A stretch of DNA of 35,820 nucleotides from Deltaproteobacteria bacterium (GTDB lineage Bacteria > Myxococcota_A > UBA9160 > JAFDET01). A model generated the notes under the pieces. It did not search any database. It worked only from the letters and a program-made list of their open reading frames with translations, and was not told the DNA's origin. The DNA lies in the NCBI GenBank assembly GCA_019310195.1, contig JAFDET010000014.1, positions 1 to 35,820 of the forward strand, read 5' to 3'. Made by a program: the position numbers and the translations under genes. The stretch's first letter is position 1, and each line of letters starts with the position of its first letter. Shown one piece after another: positions 25,405 to 33,997 of this stretch.

Positions 25405-26162
25405 GCGATGCGACCCGCGCCGAGGTCTGCACGACGGCGGTCGCCGACGCGTTCCGGGGGGACGGGGAGCGGCTGGCCAGCGCCTTCGGCGCCATCCCCG
25501 CCCTGGGCGCACGGCTCGCCAAGAGCACCTTCGAGCCGGACCTGCTCATGACCGACGGCGTCGCCTACCTGCGCGACGACGTGGCGCCGCTGACCGGCGA
25601 CGCTGCGCAGGAGCCGGTGGTCGAGGGCTGGATGCCTTTCCGGCGCGTCTTCGACCTGCTCTGGAACGGGCGCCGCCACGTGGTGATGACCGCCACCCAG
25701 ATCGACCGCTACGGCAATCACAACTTCGCCTGCATCGGCCCCCACGCCAAGCCCAAGGCCCAGCTCCTGGGCATGCGCGGCGCGCCCGGCAACACCATCA
25801 GCCATCCCACCAGCTACTGGGTCCCCAACCACAGCACGCGCGTATTCGTGGAGCAGGTGGATGTGGTCTCGGGCGTCGGCTACGACCGCGCGCGCAAGCT
25901 GGGCTCGGCGGCGCGCTTCCACGAGATCCGCTGCGTGGTCTCCAACCTGGGCGTCTTCGACTTCGACACGCCGGATCGGCGCATGCGTCTGGCGTCGCTC
26001 CACCCCGGCGTCTCCATCGACGAGGTCGTGGAGCAGACCGGCTTCGAGCTGACGATTCCCGACGACGCGCCCACGACGCGCACGCCCGACGCCGAGGAGC
26101 TGCGCCTGATCCGCGAGGTCCTCGATCCGGGCGGCGCCCGCGACCGGGAAGTGCCCGGCTGA
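25401..26162 (+). CDS. ipdB: IpdB-like subunit of the steroid ring C-opening hydrolase
   Basis: A 253-residue partner of IpdA, closely following Rv3552: TRAEVCTTAVADAFRGDGE, LLMTDG, VEGWMPFRRVFDLLWNGRRHVVM, IDRYGNHN, SPGNTI-type RGAPGNTISHPTSYWVPNHSTRVFVE, DVVSGVGYD and VVSNLGVFDF. The two subunits form an alpha2beta2 enzyme. The length equals that of the mycobacterial protein. ATG 25401 overlaps the ipdA stop as ATGA, giving the coupled 1:1 synthesis expected for a heteromer. Confidence 0.93.
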   Translation: MSDATRAEVCTTAVADAFRGDGERLASAFGAIPALGARLAKSTFEPDLLMTDGVAYLRDDVAPLTGDAAQEPVVEGWMPFRRVFDLLWNGRRHVVMTATQIDRYGNHNFACIGPHAKPKAQLLGMRGAPGNTISHPTSYWVPNHSTRVFVEQVDVVSGVGYDRARKLGSAARFHEIRCVVSNLGVFDFDTPDRRMRLASLHPGVSIDEVVEQTGFELTIPDDAPTTRTPDAEELRLIREVLDPGGARDREVPG

Positions 26163-26170
26163 GTGCCATC

Positions 26171-27235
26171 GTGACCTCCCCCCTCCACACACCGCTCTGC
26201 GATCTCCTGGGCTCGCGTTACCCCATCGTCCAGACGGGGATGGGCTGGGTCGCCACGCCCGAGCTGACCGCGGCGGCCAGCAACGCCGGCGCCTTCGGGT
26301 TCCTGGCGGCGGCGACGATCCCGCCCGACCAGGTCGGCCCCGCCATCGAGAGGACCCAGCGGCTCACGGACCGCCCCTTCGGCGTCAACTTCCTGATGGA
26401 CGCGCCGGGCGCCGATGTGATCAGCGAGGCCGTCATCGCCCACGGAGTGCGCGCCGCCGGCTACAACCGCGCGCCGGACCCGAGCTTGATCCAGCGGCTC
26501 AAGGCCGCCGGCGTCGTGTGCATTCCCACCTGCGGCGCCGTCAAGCACGCCGTCAAGGCGGAGAAGCTGGGCGCCGACGCCATCATCGTGCAGGGCGCCG
26601 AGGGCGGTGGCCACACCGGGAGCGTGCCCACCTCGCTGCTGGTCTCCCAGTGCGCCGACGCCGTGCGCGTCCCCATCCTGGCGGCCGGCGGGTTCCGCGA
26701 CGGGCGCGGCCTGGTGGCAGCCCTGGCCCTGGGCGCCAAGGGCGTGGCCATGGGTACGCGCTTCGTGCTGACCCGCGAGAGCCCGGTCCCCGACGCCACC
26801 GCGCAGCGCTTCGTGGCCGCGGGCGTGGACGACGTGATCGTCAGCACGGTGCTCGACGGGATGCCCCAGCGCATGATCCGCAACGAGCTGATCGACGAGC
26901 TGGAGCGCAAGGGGCCGCTGGCGCGCTTGTGGCTGTCTTTTCGCAATGCGATGGAGCTGCGCCGGGCCACCGGCGCCTCGATCCCGGACCTGCTGCGCTC
27001 GGGTCTGGCGATGCGACGCCACGAGCGGATGAGCCGCTCGCAGATGCTGATGGCCGCCAACGCGCCCATCCTGGCCCGGCGCGCCATGCAGGATGGGGAT
27101 CCCGCCGGCGGGTACCTGCCCAGCGGCACGGTGACCGGCGTGATCGACGATCGGCCCAGCTGCGCCGAGCTGGTGGCCCGCATCGTCGAGGAAGCCGAGA
27201 CCACGCTCAAGAACCTGGCCAACGGGGCCCGGTAA
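26171..27235 (+). CDS. ipdC: IpdC-like flavin-dependent oxidoreductase (nitronate monooxygenase fold)
   Basis: A 354-residue FMN TIM-barrel protein of the 2-nitropropane dioxygenase family. YPIVQTGMGWVATPEL opens the barrel; VQGAEGGGHTGSVPT is the flavin/His motif, and ILAAGGFRDGRGLVAALALGAKGVAMGTRF the phosphate-binding part. In Mycobacterium the gene after ipdB is ipdC (Rv3553), whose product oxidises the indane-carboxyl-CoA intermediate before ring opening. The match in position and fold supports the same role here. It starts at GTG 26171, nine bases after the ipdB stop, with no clear ribosome site. Confidence 0.88.
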   Translation: MTSPLHTPLCDLLGSRYPIVQTGMGWVATPELTAAASNAGAFGFLAAATIPPDQVGPAIERTQRLTDRPFGVNFLMDAPGADVISEAVIAHGVRAAGYNRAPDPSLIQRLKAAGVVCIPTCGAVKHAVKAEKLGADAIIVQGAEGGGHTGSVPTSLLVSQCADAVRVPILAAGGFRDGRGLVAALALGAKGVAMGTRFVLTRESPVPDATAQRFVAAGVDDVIVSTVLDGMPQRMIRNELIDELERKGPLARLWLSFRNAMELRRATGASIPDLLRSGLAMRRHERMSRSQMLMAANAPILARRAMQDGDPAGGYLPSGTVTGVIDDRPSCAELVARIVEEAETTLKNLANGAR

Positions 27236-27253
27236 GCCGGGCTAGGAGGTCCG

Positions 27254-28042
27254 ATGCCGTTCCAGATCGACGTCCGCGAGCGCATCGCCGAGTTCGTGAT
27301 CGACAACCCGCCGGTCAACGCGCTGAACTGCGCCGGCTGGCACCTGTTCGCCGAGCGCATCAACGAGCTCGGCCGCCGCGACGACGTCAACTGCATCGTG
27401 ATCCGCGCCGAAGGGCGCGGCTTCCAGGCGGGCGTGGACGTAAAAGAGCTGGCCGTCGACGGGAGCCTGATCACCGAGGTGAACCGCGGCTGCTACGACA
27501 CCTTCGCCGCCATCTATGACTGCCCGGTGCCGGTGATCTCGGCGGTGCACGGCTACTGCCTGGGCGGCGGCATCGGCATCTCGGGCTCCAGCGACATCGT
27601 GCTCGCCTCGCAGGACGCCAGCTTCGGGCTGCCGGAGATCGACCGCGGCGCCCTGGGCGCGGCGACCCACCTGCTGCGGATGTTCGGCATGGCCAAGACG
27701 CGGCGCATGCTCTACACGGGCGAGTCCATCGACGCCCAGGAGGCCTACCGGCTGGGCGCGCTGGACTCGGTGGTCCCGCGCGAACAGCTGCGCGACGCCG
27801 CTCTGGACCTGGCCCGCAGCATCGCCGGCAAGAGCGGCAAGGCGCTGCGCCTGGCCAAGCAGTCGCTCAACGGAATCGAGACCCTGGACGTAAAGCGCAG
27901 CTACCGCTTCGAGCAGGGCTTCACCCTCGAGCTCTACACGTCGCCCGACTCCCAGGAGGCGCGGGACGCCTTCGTGGAGAAGCGCGACGCGAGCTTCGAC
28001 CCCGACACCCCGCCCGACGACGGCCGCAACGACGGAGCCTGA
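27254..28042 (+). CDS. echA20: EchA20-like crotonase-fold ring D hydrolase
   Basis: A 262-residue crotonase-superfamily protein. NPPVNALNCAGW, RAEGRGFQAGVDVKEL, NRGCYDTFAAIYDCPVPVISAVHGYCLGGGIGI and FGLPEIDRGALGAATHLLRM follow M. tuberculosis EchA20 (Rv3550), which hydrolytically opens steroid ring D of HIEC-CoA. The oxyanion-hole glycines are present (GVD and GGG). AGGAGG sits four bases before ATG 27254. In Mycobacterium this gene lies just upstream of ipdA; here it follows ipdC, so gene order is rearranged but content is kept. Confidence 0.9.
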   Translation: MPFQIDVRERIAEFVIDNPPVNALNCAGWHLFAERINELGRRDDVNCIVIRAEGRGFQAGVDVKELAVDGSLITEVNRGCYDTFAAIYDCPVPVISAVHGYCLGGGIGISGSSDIVLASQDASFGLPEIDRGALGAATHLLRMFGMAKTRRMLYTGESIDAQEAYRLGALDSVVPREQLRDAALDLARSIAGKSGKALRLAKQSLNGIETLDVKRSYRFEQGFTLELYTSPDSQEARDAFVEKRDASFDPDTPPDDGRNDGA

Positions 28043-28043
28043 C

Positions 28044-29213
28044 GTGGACCTGCGTTTCACCCCCGAGCAGGAGGCCTTCCGCAAGGAGGCGCGCGAGTGG
28101 CTCGAAGCCCACGTGCCCAAGGAGCCGCTGCGCTCCTTCGACACCCACGAGGGGTTCGAGGAGCATCGCGTCTGGGAACGCGAGCTGAACGCCGGCGGCT
28201 TCTCCATGGTGCCCTGGCCCGTGGAGTACGGCGGGCGCGGCGCCGACCTGCTGGAGTGGCTGGTCTTCGAAGAGGAGTACTACCGAGCGGGGGCACCGGC
28301 CCGGGTGAACCAGAACGGCATCTTCCTGCTGGGCCCGACCATCATGGAGTACGGGACGCCGGAGCAGAAGGCGCGCTTCCTGCCCACCATGGCCTCCAGC
28401 GAAGAGGTCTGGGCGCAGGGTTGGTCGGAGCCCAACGCCGGCAGCGACATGGCCAACATCCAGGCCACCGCCATCCGGGACGGCGACGCCTTCGTGATCA
28501 ACGGCCAGAAGACCTGGGCCTCGCGCGGGGCCTACGCCCACTGGCTCTTCGGCCTGTTCCGCACCGACGCGGAGTCCGCGCGCCACCGCGGGCTCTCGTT
28601 CGTGCTGGTGCCCATGGATGCGCCCGGCGTCACGGTCCGGCCCATCGAGAAGATCAACGGCAAGCCCGCCTTCGCCGAGGTGTTCTTCGACGACGCCCGC
28701 GTCTCCGTCGAGCACCTGCTGGGGCCCGAGGGCGAGGGCTGGAACGTGGCCATGGCGACGGCCGGCTTCGAGCGCGGGCTGATGCTGCGCAGCCCGGCCC
28801 GCTTCCAGAGCACGGCCGCGCGGCTCGTGAAGCTGTACCGCGAGACAGCGCGGGCCGGCGCGCCCATCGCGCCCGGCATGCGCGAGAGCGTGGCGCGCTG
28901 CTGGATGGACGCCGAGGCCTACTGCCTGAACACCTACCAGACGGTGTCGCGCCTGCTGGCCGGAGGAAAGATCGGCGCGGAGGCCAGCCTCAACAAGATC
29001 TTCTGGTCCGAGCTCGACGTGCGCATGCACGAGCTGGCCCTGGAGCTGCTGGGACCGCGGGCCGAGCTCCAACCGTCGGCCCCGGCAGCGGGCGACGTGG
29101 GAAGCTGGCTCGACGGCTACATCTTCGCCCTCTCGGGCCCCATCTACGCGGGCACCAACCAGATCCAGCGCAACATCATCGCCGAGCGCATTCTCGGCCT
29201 GCCGAGGAAATAG
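28044..29213 (+). CDS. FadE30-like acyl-CoA dehydrogenase
   Basis: A 389-residue acyl-CoA dehydrogenase with a complete three-domain fold. GWSEPNAGSDMANIQ, VINGQKTWAS, EVFFDDARV, GEGWNVAMATAGFERG and NQIQRNIIAERILGLPR are clear, and the whole resembles FadE30 (Rv3560c), which dehydrogenates the propionyl side chain of the HIP-derived CoA ester. The usual C-terminal catalytic Glu (YEGTN) is Ala369 (YAGTN); Glu243 in FERG, at the isovaleryl-CoA dehydrogenase position, is the probable base. GTG 28044 is used with GGAG upstream, one base after the echA20 stop. Confidence 0.88.
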   Translation: MDLRFTPEQEAFRKEAREWLEAHVPKEPLRSFDTHEGFEEHRVWERELNAGGFSMVPWPVEYGGRGADLLEWLVFEEEYYRAGAPARVNQNGIFLLGPTIMEYGTPEQKARFLPTMASSEEVWAQGWSEPNAGSDMANIQATAIRDGDAFVINGQKTWASRGAYAHWLFGLFRTDAESARHRGLSFVLVPMDAPGVTVRPIEKINGKPAFAEVFFDDARVSVEHLLGPEGEGWNVAMATAGFERGLMLRSPARFQSTAARLVKLYRETARAGAPIAPGMRESVARCWMDAEAYCLNTYQTVSRLLAGGKIGAEASLNKIFWSELDVRMHELALELLGPRAELQPSAPAAGDVGSWLDGYIFALSGPIYAGTNQIQRNIIAERILGLPRK

Positions 29214-29214
29214 G

Positions 29215-30273
29215 ATGGACTTCGGCTTCAGCGAGGACCAGCACCTGCTGCAGCAGACCGTCCGGGATTTCCTGGACGGCGAGTGCACGCCCGAGTGGCT
29301 GCGCGCGGGCTGGGAGACCGACACCGGGCGCGACCCGGCTTTCTGGTCGCGGCTTGCGGAGATCGGCGTGCCGGGGCTGCTGGTTCCCGAGGACTGCGGG
29401 GGTCTCGGGATGGACGAGATCGACGCCGTGCTGATCTTCGAGGAGGTGGGCCGGGCGGCATTGGCCGAGCCGCTGGTGGGCACCGCCGTCGGCGCGGCGC
29501 TGCTGCGCGAGTGCGGCGACGCCGCGCTGCGCGAGCGCTGGCTGCCCGCCGTGGCCGAGGGGCGCGCGGTCCTGGCGCTGGGCCATCCCCAGAGCCCGTT
29601 CGTCGCCGACGCCCACGTGGCGGACCTGCTGCTGCTGGCCGACGGCGACGCCCTGCACGCGGTGGCACGCGACGCGGTCCGCCTGGAGGCGCAAGCCTCG
29701 AACGACGGCTCGCAACGCCTGTTCCGGGTGAGCTTCGAGGCGTCCGAAGCCACGCGTGTCGCCGAGGGCGAAGCCGCGCGGAGCCTGATCGATGCGGCCC
29801 TGGACCGGGGCGCGCTCTTCAGCGCCGCCCAGGCCCTGGGCGCGGCGGACCGGCTGATCACCCTGGCGGCCGAGTACGCGGGTCAGAGGGTCCAGTTCGG
29901 CGTGGCCATCGGAACCTTCCAGGCGGTCAAGCACATGCTGGCCGACGACAAGGTGAAGCTCGAGTACGCGCGCTCGCACGTCTACCGTGCCGCGCACTCG
30001 GTGGCCCGCGCAGTGCCCTGCCGCGCGGCGGACGTATCCATGGCCAAGCTGGCCGCCTGCGAGGCGGCCAGCCAGGCGGCCAAGACCTCACTCCAGGTCC
30101 ACGGCGCCATCGGCTACACCTACGAGCAGGACGTCCACATCTGGATGAAGCGGGCCTGGTCCCTGGACCTGGCCTACGGCGACTCCGTCTTCCACCGCGC
30201 GCGCCTGTGCGACGCGGTCATCGACGGGGCGCTCCCGGCGGAGAGCTTCGGCTACAGCCCGCGGGGCGCGTGA
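29215..30273 (+). CDS. Acyl-CoA dehydrogenase-family protein (FadE31/33-like partner subunit)
   Basis: A 352-residue member with the N-terminal DFGFSEDQHLLQQTVRDFL and VPGLLVPEDCGGLGMDEIDAV, a shortened middle domain, and the C-terminal QFGVAIGTFQAVKHMLAD and QVHGAIGYTYEQDVHIWMKRAW. Neither catalytic glutamate position is occupied by an obvious Glu. This is the style of the non-catalytic halves of heterotetrameric steroid acyl-CoA dehydrogenases, where two different subunits form one active site. The likely partner is another dehydrogenase of this operon. The start is ATG 29215, one base after the previous stop. Confidence 0.82.
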   Translation: MDFGFSEDQHLLQQTVRDFLDGECTPEWLRAGWETDTGRDPAFWSRLAEIGVPGLLVPEDCGGLGMDEIDAVLIFEEVGRAALAEPLVGTAVGAALLRECGDAALRERWLPAVAEGRAVLALGHPQSPFVADAHVADLLLLADGDALHAVARDAVRLEAQASNDGSQRLFRVSFEASEATRVAEGEAARSLIDAALDRGALFSAAQALGAADRLITLAAEYAGQRVQFGVAIGTFQAVKHMLADDKVKLEYARSHVYRAAHSVARAVPCRAADVSMAKLAACEAASQAAKTSLQVHGAIGYTYEQDVHIWMKRAWSLDLAYGDSVFHRARLCDAVIDGALPAESFGYSPRGA

Positions 30274-30299
30274 GGTAGCCTCGCAACGTGGAGGATCGA

Positions 30300-30734
30300 A
30301 TGGCGAAGCAGCGCGTGCCGGCCCTCGAGGGCTGGTTCACCATGGACGAGCAGAACCCGCGCCTGGTCGGTCTCAAGGACAGCGAGAGCGGAACCTACTT
30401 CTTCCCCAAGGACGTATCCGTGAGCCGCGCGCCCGGCCACGCCGACGCGGCGCTGGAAGAGGTGGAGCTGTCGAACACCGGCAAGCTCTGGTCGTACACG
30501 ACCAACCACTACAAGCCGCCGGAGCCGTACATGTCACCGGATCCGTTCGAGCCCTACACGGTGGCGGCGGTGGAGCTGACCGACGAGCGCATGGTCGTGC
30601 TGGGCCAGCTGGCTCCGAACGTGGATCCCGCCTCCCTGGAGGTGGGGATGGAGATGCAGCTGGTGCTGGGCACCCTCTACGAGGACGACGAGAACGAGTA
30701 CGTCGTCTGGAAGTGGAAGCCGGCGGCGGCCTGA
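30300..30734 (+). CDS. DUF35 OB-fold protein lacking zinc-ribbon cysteines
   Basis: A 144-residue DUF35 (ChsH2 C-domain-like) protein. The OB-fold part is clear: GKLWSYTTNHYKPPEPY, PDPFEPYTVAAVEL, VVLGQL and EVGMEMQLVLGTLY. DUF35 proteins pair with thiolase-fold lipid-transfer proteins, and the next gene is exactly such a protein, as in the Rv3521/Rv3522 neighbourhood. The N-terminal rubredoxin-like ribbon normally has four Cys (K-C-x-x-C-G-T); here it reads KDSESGTYFFP and the protein has no Cys at all. ATG 30300 is chosen: GGAGG at 30290-30294 sits just before it, while the in-frame GTG 30288 lies inside that ribosome site. Confidence 0.87.
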   Translation: MAKQRVPALEGWFTMDEQNPRLVGLKDSESGTYFFPKDVSVSRAPGHADAALEEVELSNTGKLWSYTTNHYKPPEPYMSPDPFEPYTVAAVELTDERMVVLGQLAPNVDPASLEVGMEMQLVLGTLYEDDENEYVVWKWKPAAA

Positions 30735-30760
30735 CCCCGAGAGCGGAAGAGGAGAGCAGC

Positions 30761-31948
30761 ATGAGCCACCAAGTCGCGATTCTCGGAGTCGGAATGCACC
30801 CCTGGGGCAAGTGGGGGCGCAACTTCGTCGAGTACGGCGTGCACGCGATCAAGGCCGCGCTGGCCGACGCGGGCCTCGACTGGAAGCAGGTCCAGTTCGT
30901 GGCCGGCGGCGACACGATCCGCAACGGCTACCCGGGCTACGTGTCCGGAGCGACCTTCGCCAAGGCCATGGGCTGGACCGGAATCCCCGTGGCCAGCACC
31001 TACGCGGCCTGCGCCACCGGCGCCCAGGCCATGGAGGTGGCGCGCACCCGGATCCTGGCCGGGATGTGCGAGGTGGCCGTGGTGGTGGGCGCGGACACCA
31101 CGCCCAAGGGTTTCCTCGCCCCCAGCAAGGGCGACCGCGTGCTCGACCCGGACTGGCTGCGCTTCCGCCTGCTGGGCGCCACCAACCCGACTTATTTCGG
31201 GCTCTACGCCCGACGGCGCATGGACCTGTACGGCGCCACCGAGCAGGACTTCGCCCACATCAAGGTGAAGAACAGCCGGCACGGCGCCACCAATCCCAAC
31301 GCCCGCTACAAGAAGGTCTTCACCGAGGAGGAGGTGCTCGCCTCGGCCATGGTGGCCGACCCGCTGCGGCTCTTCGAGATCTGCGCCACCAGTGACGGCG
31401 GCGCGGCGGTGGTGCTGTCGTCTCTGGACTTCGCACGCCGGCACAGCACCGAGCCGGTGCGGATCGCGGCCATCTCCACGGTGACACCCACCTTCCCCGA
31501 CACCTACATGGACATGCCGAACTTCTCGACGGACTCGGCAGCGGGAATCGCCGCGCCGGACCGGAGCTTCAAGGACTCGATCTCCCACGCGGCCTACGAA
31601 GAGGCGGGAATCGGGCCCGAGGACCTGTCGCTGGCCGAGGTCTACGACCTCTCGTCGGCCCTGGAGCTGGACTGGTACGAGAACATCGGCCTGTGCAAGC
31701 CGGGCGAGGCGGAGCGGCTGCTGCGCGAGGGCGACACCGCCATCGGCGGCCGCATCCCGGTGAACGCGAGCGGCGGACTGGCCTGCTTCGGCGAGGCGGT
31801 TCCCGCACAGGCCATCGCCCAGGTCTGCGAGCTGGTCTGGCAGATCCGCGGGCAGGCCGGCGACCGTCAGGTCGCGGGCGCCAAGGCGGGAATCACGGCG
31901 AACCAGGGCCTGTTCGGCCACGGCTCGTCGGTCATCTGCGTCAAGTAG
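30761..31948 (+). CDS. Ltp4-like thiolase-fold lipid-transfer protein (steroid aldolase/thiolase family)
   Basis: A 395-residue thiolase-superfamily protein very like M. tuberculosis Ltp4 (Rv3522): ILGVGMHPWGKWGR, GGDTIRNGYPG, YAACATGAQAMEVA, RRMDLYGATEQDF, KVKNSRHG, ICATSDGGAAVV, SLAEVYDLSSALELDWYE and GGLACFGEAVPAQAIAQVCEL. The related Ltp2 is a retro-aldolase that shortens the sterol side chain together with a DUF35 partner; the exact reaction of Ltp4 is not settled. Its presence implies the pathway may also handle a side-chain or hydroxylated ring fragment. ATG 30761 follows GGAGAG and lies 27 bases after the DUF35 gene. Confidence 0.87.
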   Translation: MSHQVAILGVGMHPWGKWGRNFVEYGVHAIKAALADAGLDWKQVQFVAGGDTIRNGYPGYVSGATFAKAMGWTGIPVASTYAACATGAQAMEVARTRILAGMCEVAVVVGADTTPKGFLAPSKGDRVLDPDWLRFRLLGATNPTYFGLYARRRMDLYGATEQDFAHIKVKNSRHGATNPNARYKKVFTEEEVLASAMVADPLRLFEICATSDGGAAVVLSSLDFARRHSTEPVRIAAISTVTPTFPDTYMDMPNFSTDSAAGIAAPDRSFKDSISHAAYEEAGIGPEDLSLAEVYDLSSALELDWYENIGLCKPGEAERLLREGDTAIGGRIPVNASGGLACFGEAVPAQAIAQVCELVWQIRGQAGDRQVAGAKAGITANQGLFGHGSSVICVK

Positions 31949-31975
31949 GAATCGTAGAAAGATAGGAGTAGAACG

Positions 31976-33055
31976 ATGGCAGAGGCATTCATCATCGACG
32001 CCGTGCGCACGCCCGTGGGCAAGCGCAGCGGCGGGCTCTCGACGGAGCACTCGGCGGACCTGGGCGCCCACGTGATCAAGGCGCTGATGCAGCGAACCGG
32101 CGTGGACCCGGGCGCGGTAGAGGACGTGATCTTCGGCTGTTGCGACACGGTCGGCACCCAGGCCGGCGACATCGCGCGCACCTGCTGGCTGGCGGCCGGC
32201 CTGCCGGACCACGTTCCCGGCGTGACCATCGACCGCCAGTGCGGATCGTCCCAGCAGTCCGTGCACTTCGCCGCCCAGGGCGTGATGAGCGGCACCAGCG
32301 ACCTGATCGTCGCCGGCGGCGTGCAGAACATGAGCCAGATCCCCATCTCCTACGCCATGACCGCCGCCGAGCCCCTGGGCATGGAGAACCCCTTCCACGG
32401 GTCCAAGGGCTGGGTCGAGCGCTACGGCACCCAGGAGGTCTCCCAGTTCCACGAGCGCGCCCTGCGTGCCATCGACGAGGGGCGCTTCGACAACGAGATC
32501 GTGCCCTACGGCGACGTCACCACCGACGAGGGCCCGCGACGCGGCACCAGCCTGGAGAAGATGGCGAGCCTGCCGCTCCTGATCGAAGGCGGGCGGCTCA
32601 CCGCCGCGGTGGCCAGCCAGATCTCCGACGGTGCAACCGCCCTGCTGGTGGCCTCGGAGCAGGCGGTCAAGGACCACGGACTCACGCCGCGCGCACGAGT
32701 CCACCACATGAGCGTGCGCGCCGACGACCCCATCTACATGCTCACCGCCCCGATTCCCGCCACCCAGTACGCGCTGAAGAAGGCCGGGATGAGTCTGGAC
32801 CAGATCGACGCCGTCGAGATCAACGAAGCCTTCGCCCCGGTGGTGTTGGCCTGGGAGAAGGAACTTCACCCGGACATGGAGAAGGTGAACCCCAACGGCG
32901 GCGCCATCGCCCTGGGACACCCCATCGGCGCCACCGGCACACGCCTCATGGCCACACTGCTCAACGAGCTGGAGCGCAGCGGCGGCCGCTACGGGCTGCA
33001 GACCATGTGCGAGGGCGGCGGCCAGGCCAACGTGACCATCATCGAGCGCCTGTAG
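31976..33055 (+). CDS. fadA6: FadA6-like thiolase with a short internal deletion
   Basis: A 359-residue thiolase, clearly closest to FadA6 (Rv3556c) in recall: DRQCGSSQQS with Cys89, VQNMSQIPIS, SLEKMASLP, SQISDGATALL, NEAFAPVVLAWEKEL, GGAIALGHPIGATG with His315 and TMCEGGGQANV with Cys345. All catalytic residues are present. FadA6 carries out thiolytic steps in ring C/D breakdown. Between Phe158 and His159 (32449/32450) about 24 residues of the loop domain, the helix that in FadA6 contains AEKW and SREEMERY, are missing in frame. This may alter substrate binding or reflect an assembly gap. TAGGAG precedes ATG 31976. Confidence 0.88.
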   Translation: MAEAFIIDAVRTPVGKRSGGLSTEHSADLGAHVIKALMQRTGVDPGAVEDVIFGCCDTVGTQAGDIARTCWLAAGLPDHVPGVTIDRQCGSSQQSVHFAAQGVMSGTSDLIVAGGVQNMSQIPISYAMTAAEPLGMENPFHGSKGWVERYGTQEVSQFHERALRAIDEGRFDNEIVPYGDVTTDEGPRRGTSLEKMASLPLLIEGGRLTAAVASQISDGATALLVASEQAVKDHGLTPRARVHHMSVRADDPIYMLTAPIPATQYALKKAGMSLDQIDAVEINEAFAPVVLAWEKELHPDMEKVNPNGGAIALGHPIGATGTRLMATLLNELERSGGRYGLQTMCEGGGQANVTIIERL

Positions 33056-33084
33056 CGGCGGCAGCAGAGGAAGAGAAGAGAATC

Positions 33085-33987
33085 ATGGGAATTTGTGACG
33101 GGCGCGTCGTGATCGTGACGGGCGCCGGGCGCGGAATCGGGCGCGAGCACGCGCTGGCCTTCGCCGGCGAGGGCGCCAAGGTCGTGGTGAACGACCTGGG
33201 CGTATCGCTGGCCGGCGAGGGAGGCTCCCTCTCCCCGGCGGAAGAGGTGGTGAAGGAGATCGAGGCGCTGGGCGGCGAGGCCGTGACCAACGGCGCCGAC
33301 GTCGCCGACCTGGAGCAGGCCGGCGAGCTGATCAAGGCCGCCATCGACCGCTTCGGCGGCCTCGACGTGGTGGTGAACAACGCCGGCGTGGTGCGCGACC
33401 GCATGTTCGTATCGTGCAGCGAGGACGAGTGGGACGCGGTGATCCGCGTGCACATGAAGGGCCACTTCGCGGTCTCGAACCAGGCCTGTGCGTACTGGCG
33501 CAAGCGCGCCAAGGCCGGGGAGCCGGTGGACGCCCGCATCATCAACACCAGCTCCGGAGCGGGCCTCCAGGGCTCCGTGGGTCAGAGCGCCTACTCCGCG
33601 GCCAAGGCCGGCATCGCGGCTCTCACCCTGGTGCAGGCCGCCGAGCTGGGCCGCTACGGCATCACCTCCAATGCCCTGGCACCCTCGGCACGCACGCGCA
33701 TGACCGAGGAGGTGTTTGCGGAGATGATGGCCGCGCCCGACGAGGGCTTCGACGCCATGGACCCGGCCAACATCTCGCCCCTGGTGGTCTGGCTGGGCAG
33801 CGCCGAGTCCCGCGACGTCAGCGGTCGCGTCTTCGAGCTGGCCGGCGGCAAGATCAGCATCGCCGACGGCTGGCGCAGCGGTCCCGAGGTGGACAAGGGC
33901 GCACGCTGGGCACCCGACGAGGTGGGCGCCGCGGTGCACGAGCTGCTCCAGAAAGCGGTCCCGCCCCAGAAGGTGTACGGCACCTGA
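33085..33987 (+). CDS. Short-chain dehydrogenase, Rv3548c-like
   Basis: A 300-residue SDR. The NAD(P) motif is TGAGRGIG, NNAG is conserved, and the catalytic Ser and YxxxK lie in NTSSGAGLQGSVGQSAYSAAKAG. The sequence follows Rv3548c closely, including the longer C-terminal tail; in Mycobacterium that gene also lies in the ipd/echA20 cluster. AHALAF and VNDLG resemble the multifunctional-enzyme-2 type hydroxyacyl-CoA dehydrogenases, so it probably oxidises a hydroxyacyl-CoA during beta-oxidation of the ring-opened product. ATG 33085 follows a purine-rich stretch with AGAGGAA; the longer open frame upstream overlaps the thiolase and is not real. Confidence 0.88.
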   Translation: MGICDGRVVIVTGAGRGIGREHALAFAGEGAKVVVNDLGVSLAGEGGSLSPAEEVVKEIEALGGEAVTNGADVADLEQAGELIKAAIDRFGGLDVVVNNAGVVRDRMFVSCSEDEWDAVIRVHMKGHFAVSNQACAYWRKRAKAGEPVDARIINTSSGAGLQGSVGQSAYSAAKAGIAALTLVQAAELGRYGITSNALAPSARTRMTEEVFAEMMAAPDEGFDAMDPANISPLVVWLGSAESRDVSGRVFELAGGKISIADGWRSGPEVDKGARWAPDEVGAAVHELLQKAVPPQKVYGT

Positions 33988-33997
33988 GAGGCGAAGC

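Noticed and set aside
30288-30299. GTG start at 30288 for the DUF35 gene
   Set aside because: This GTG overlaps the GGAGG ribosome site that serves ATG 30300.
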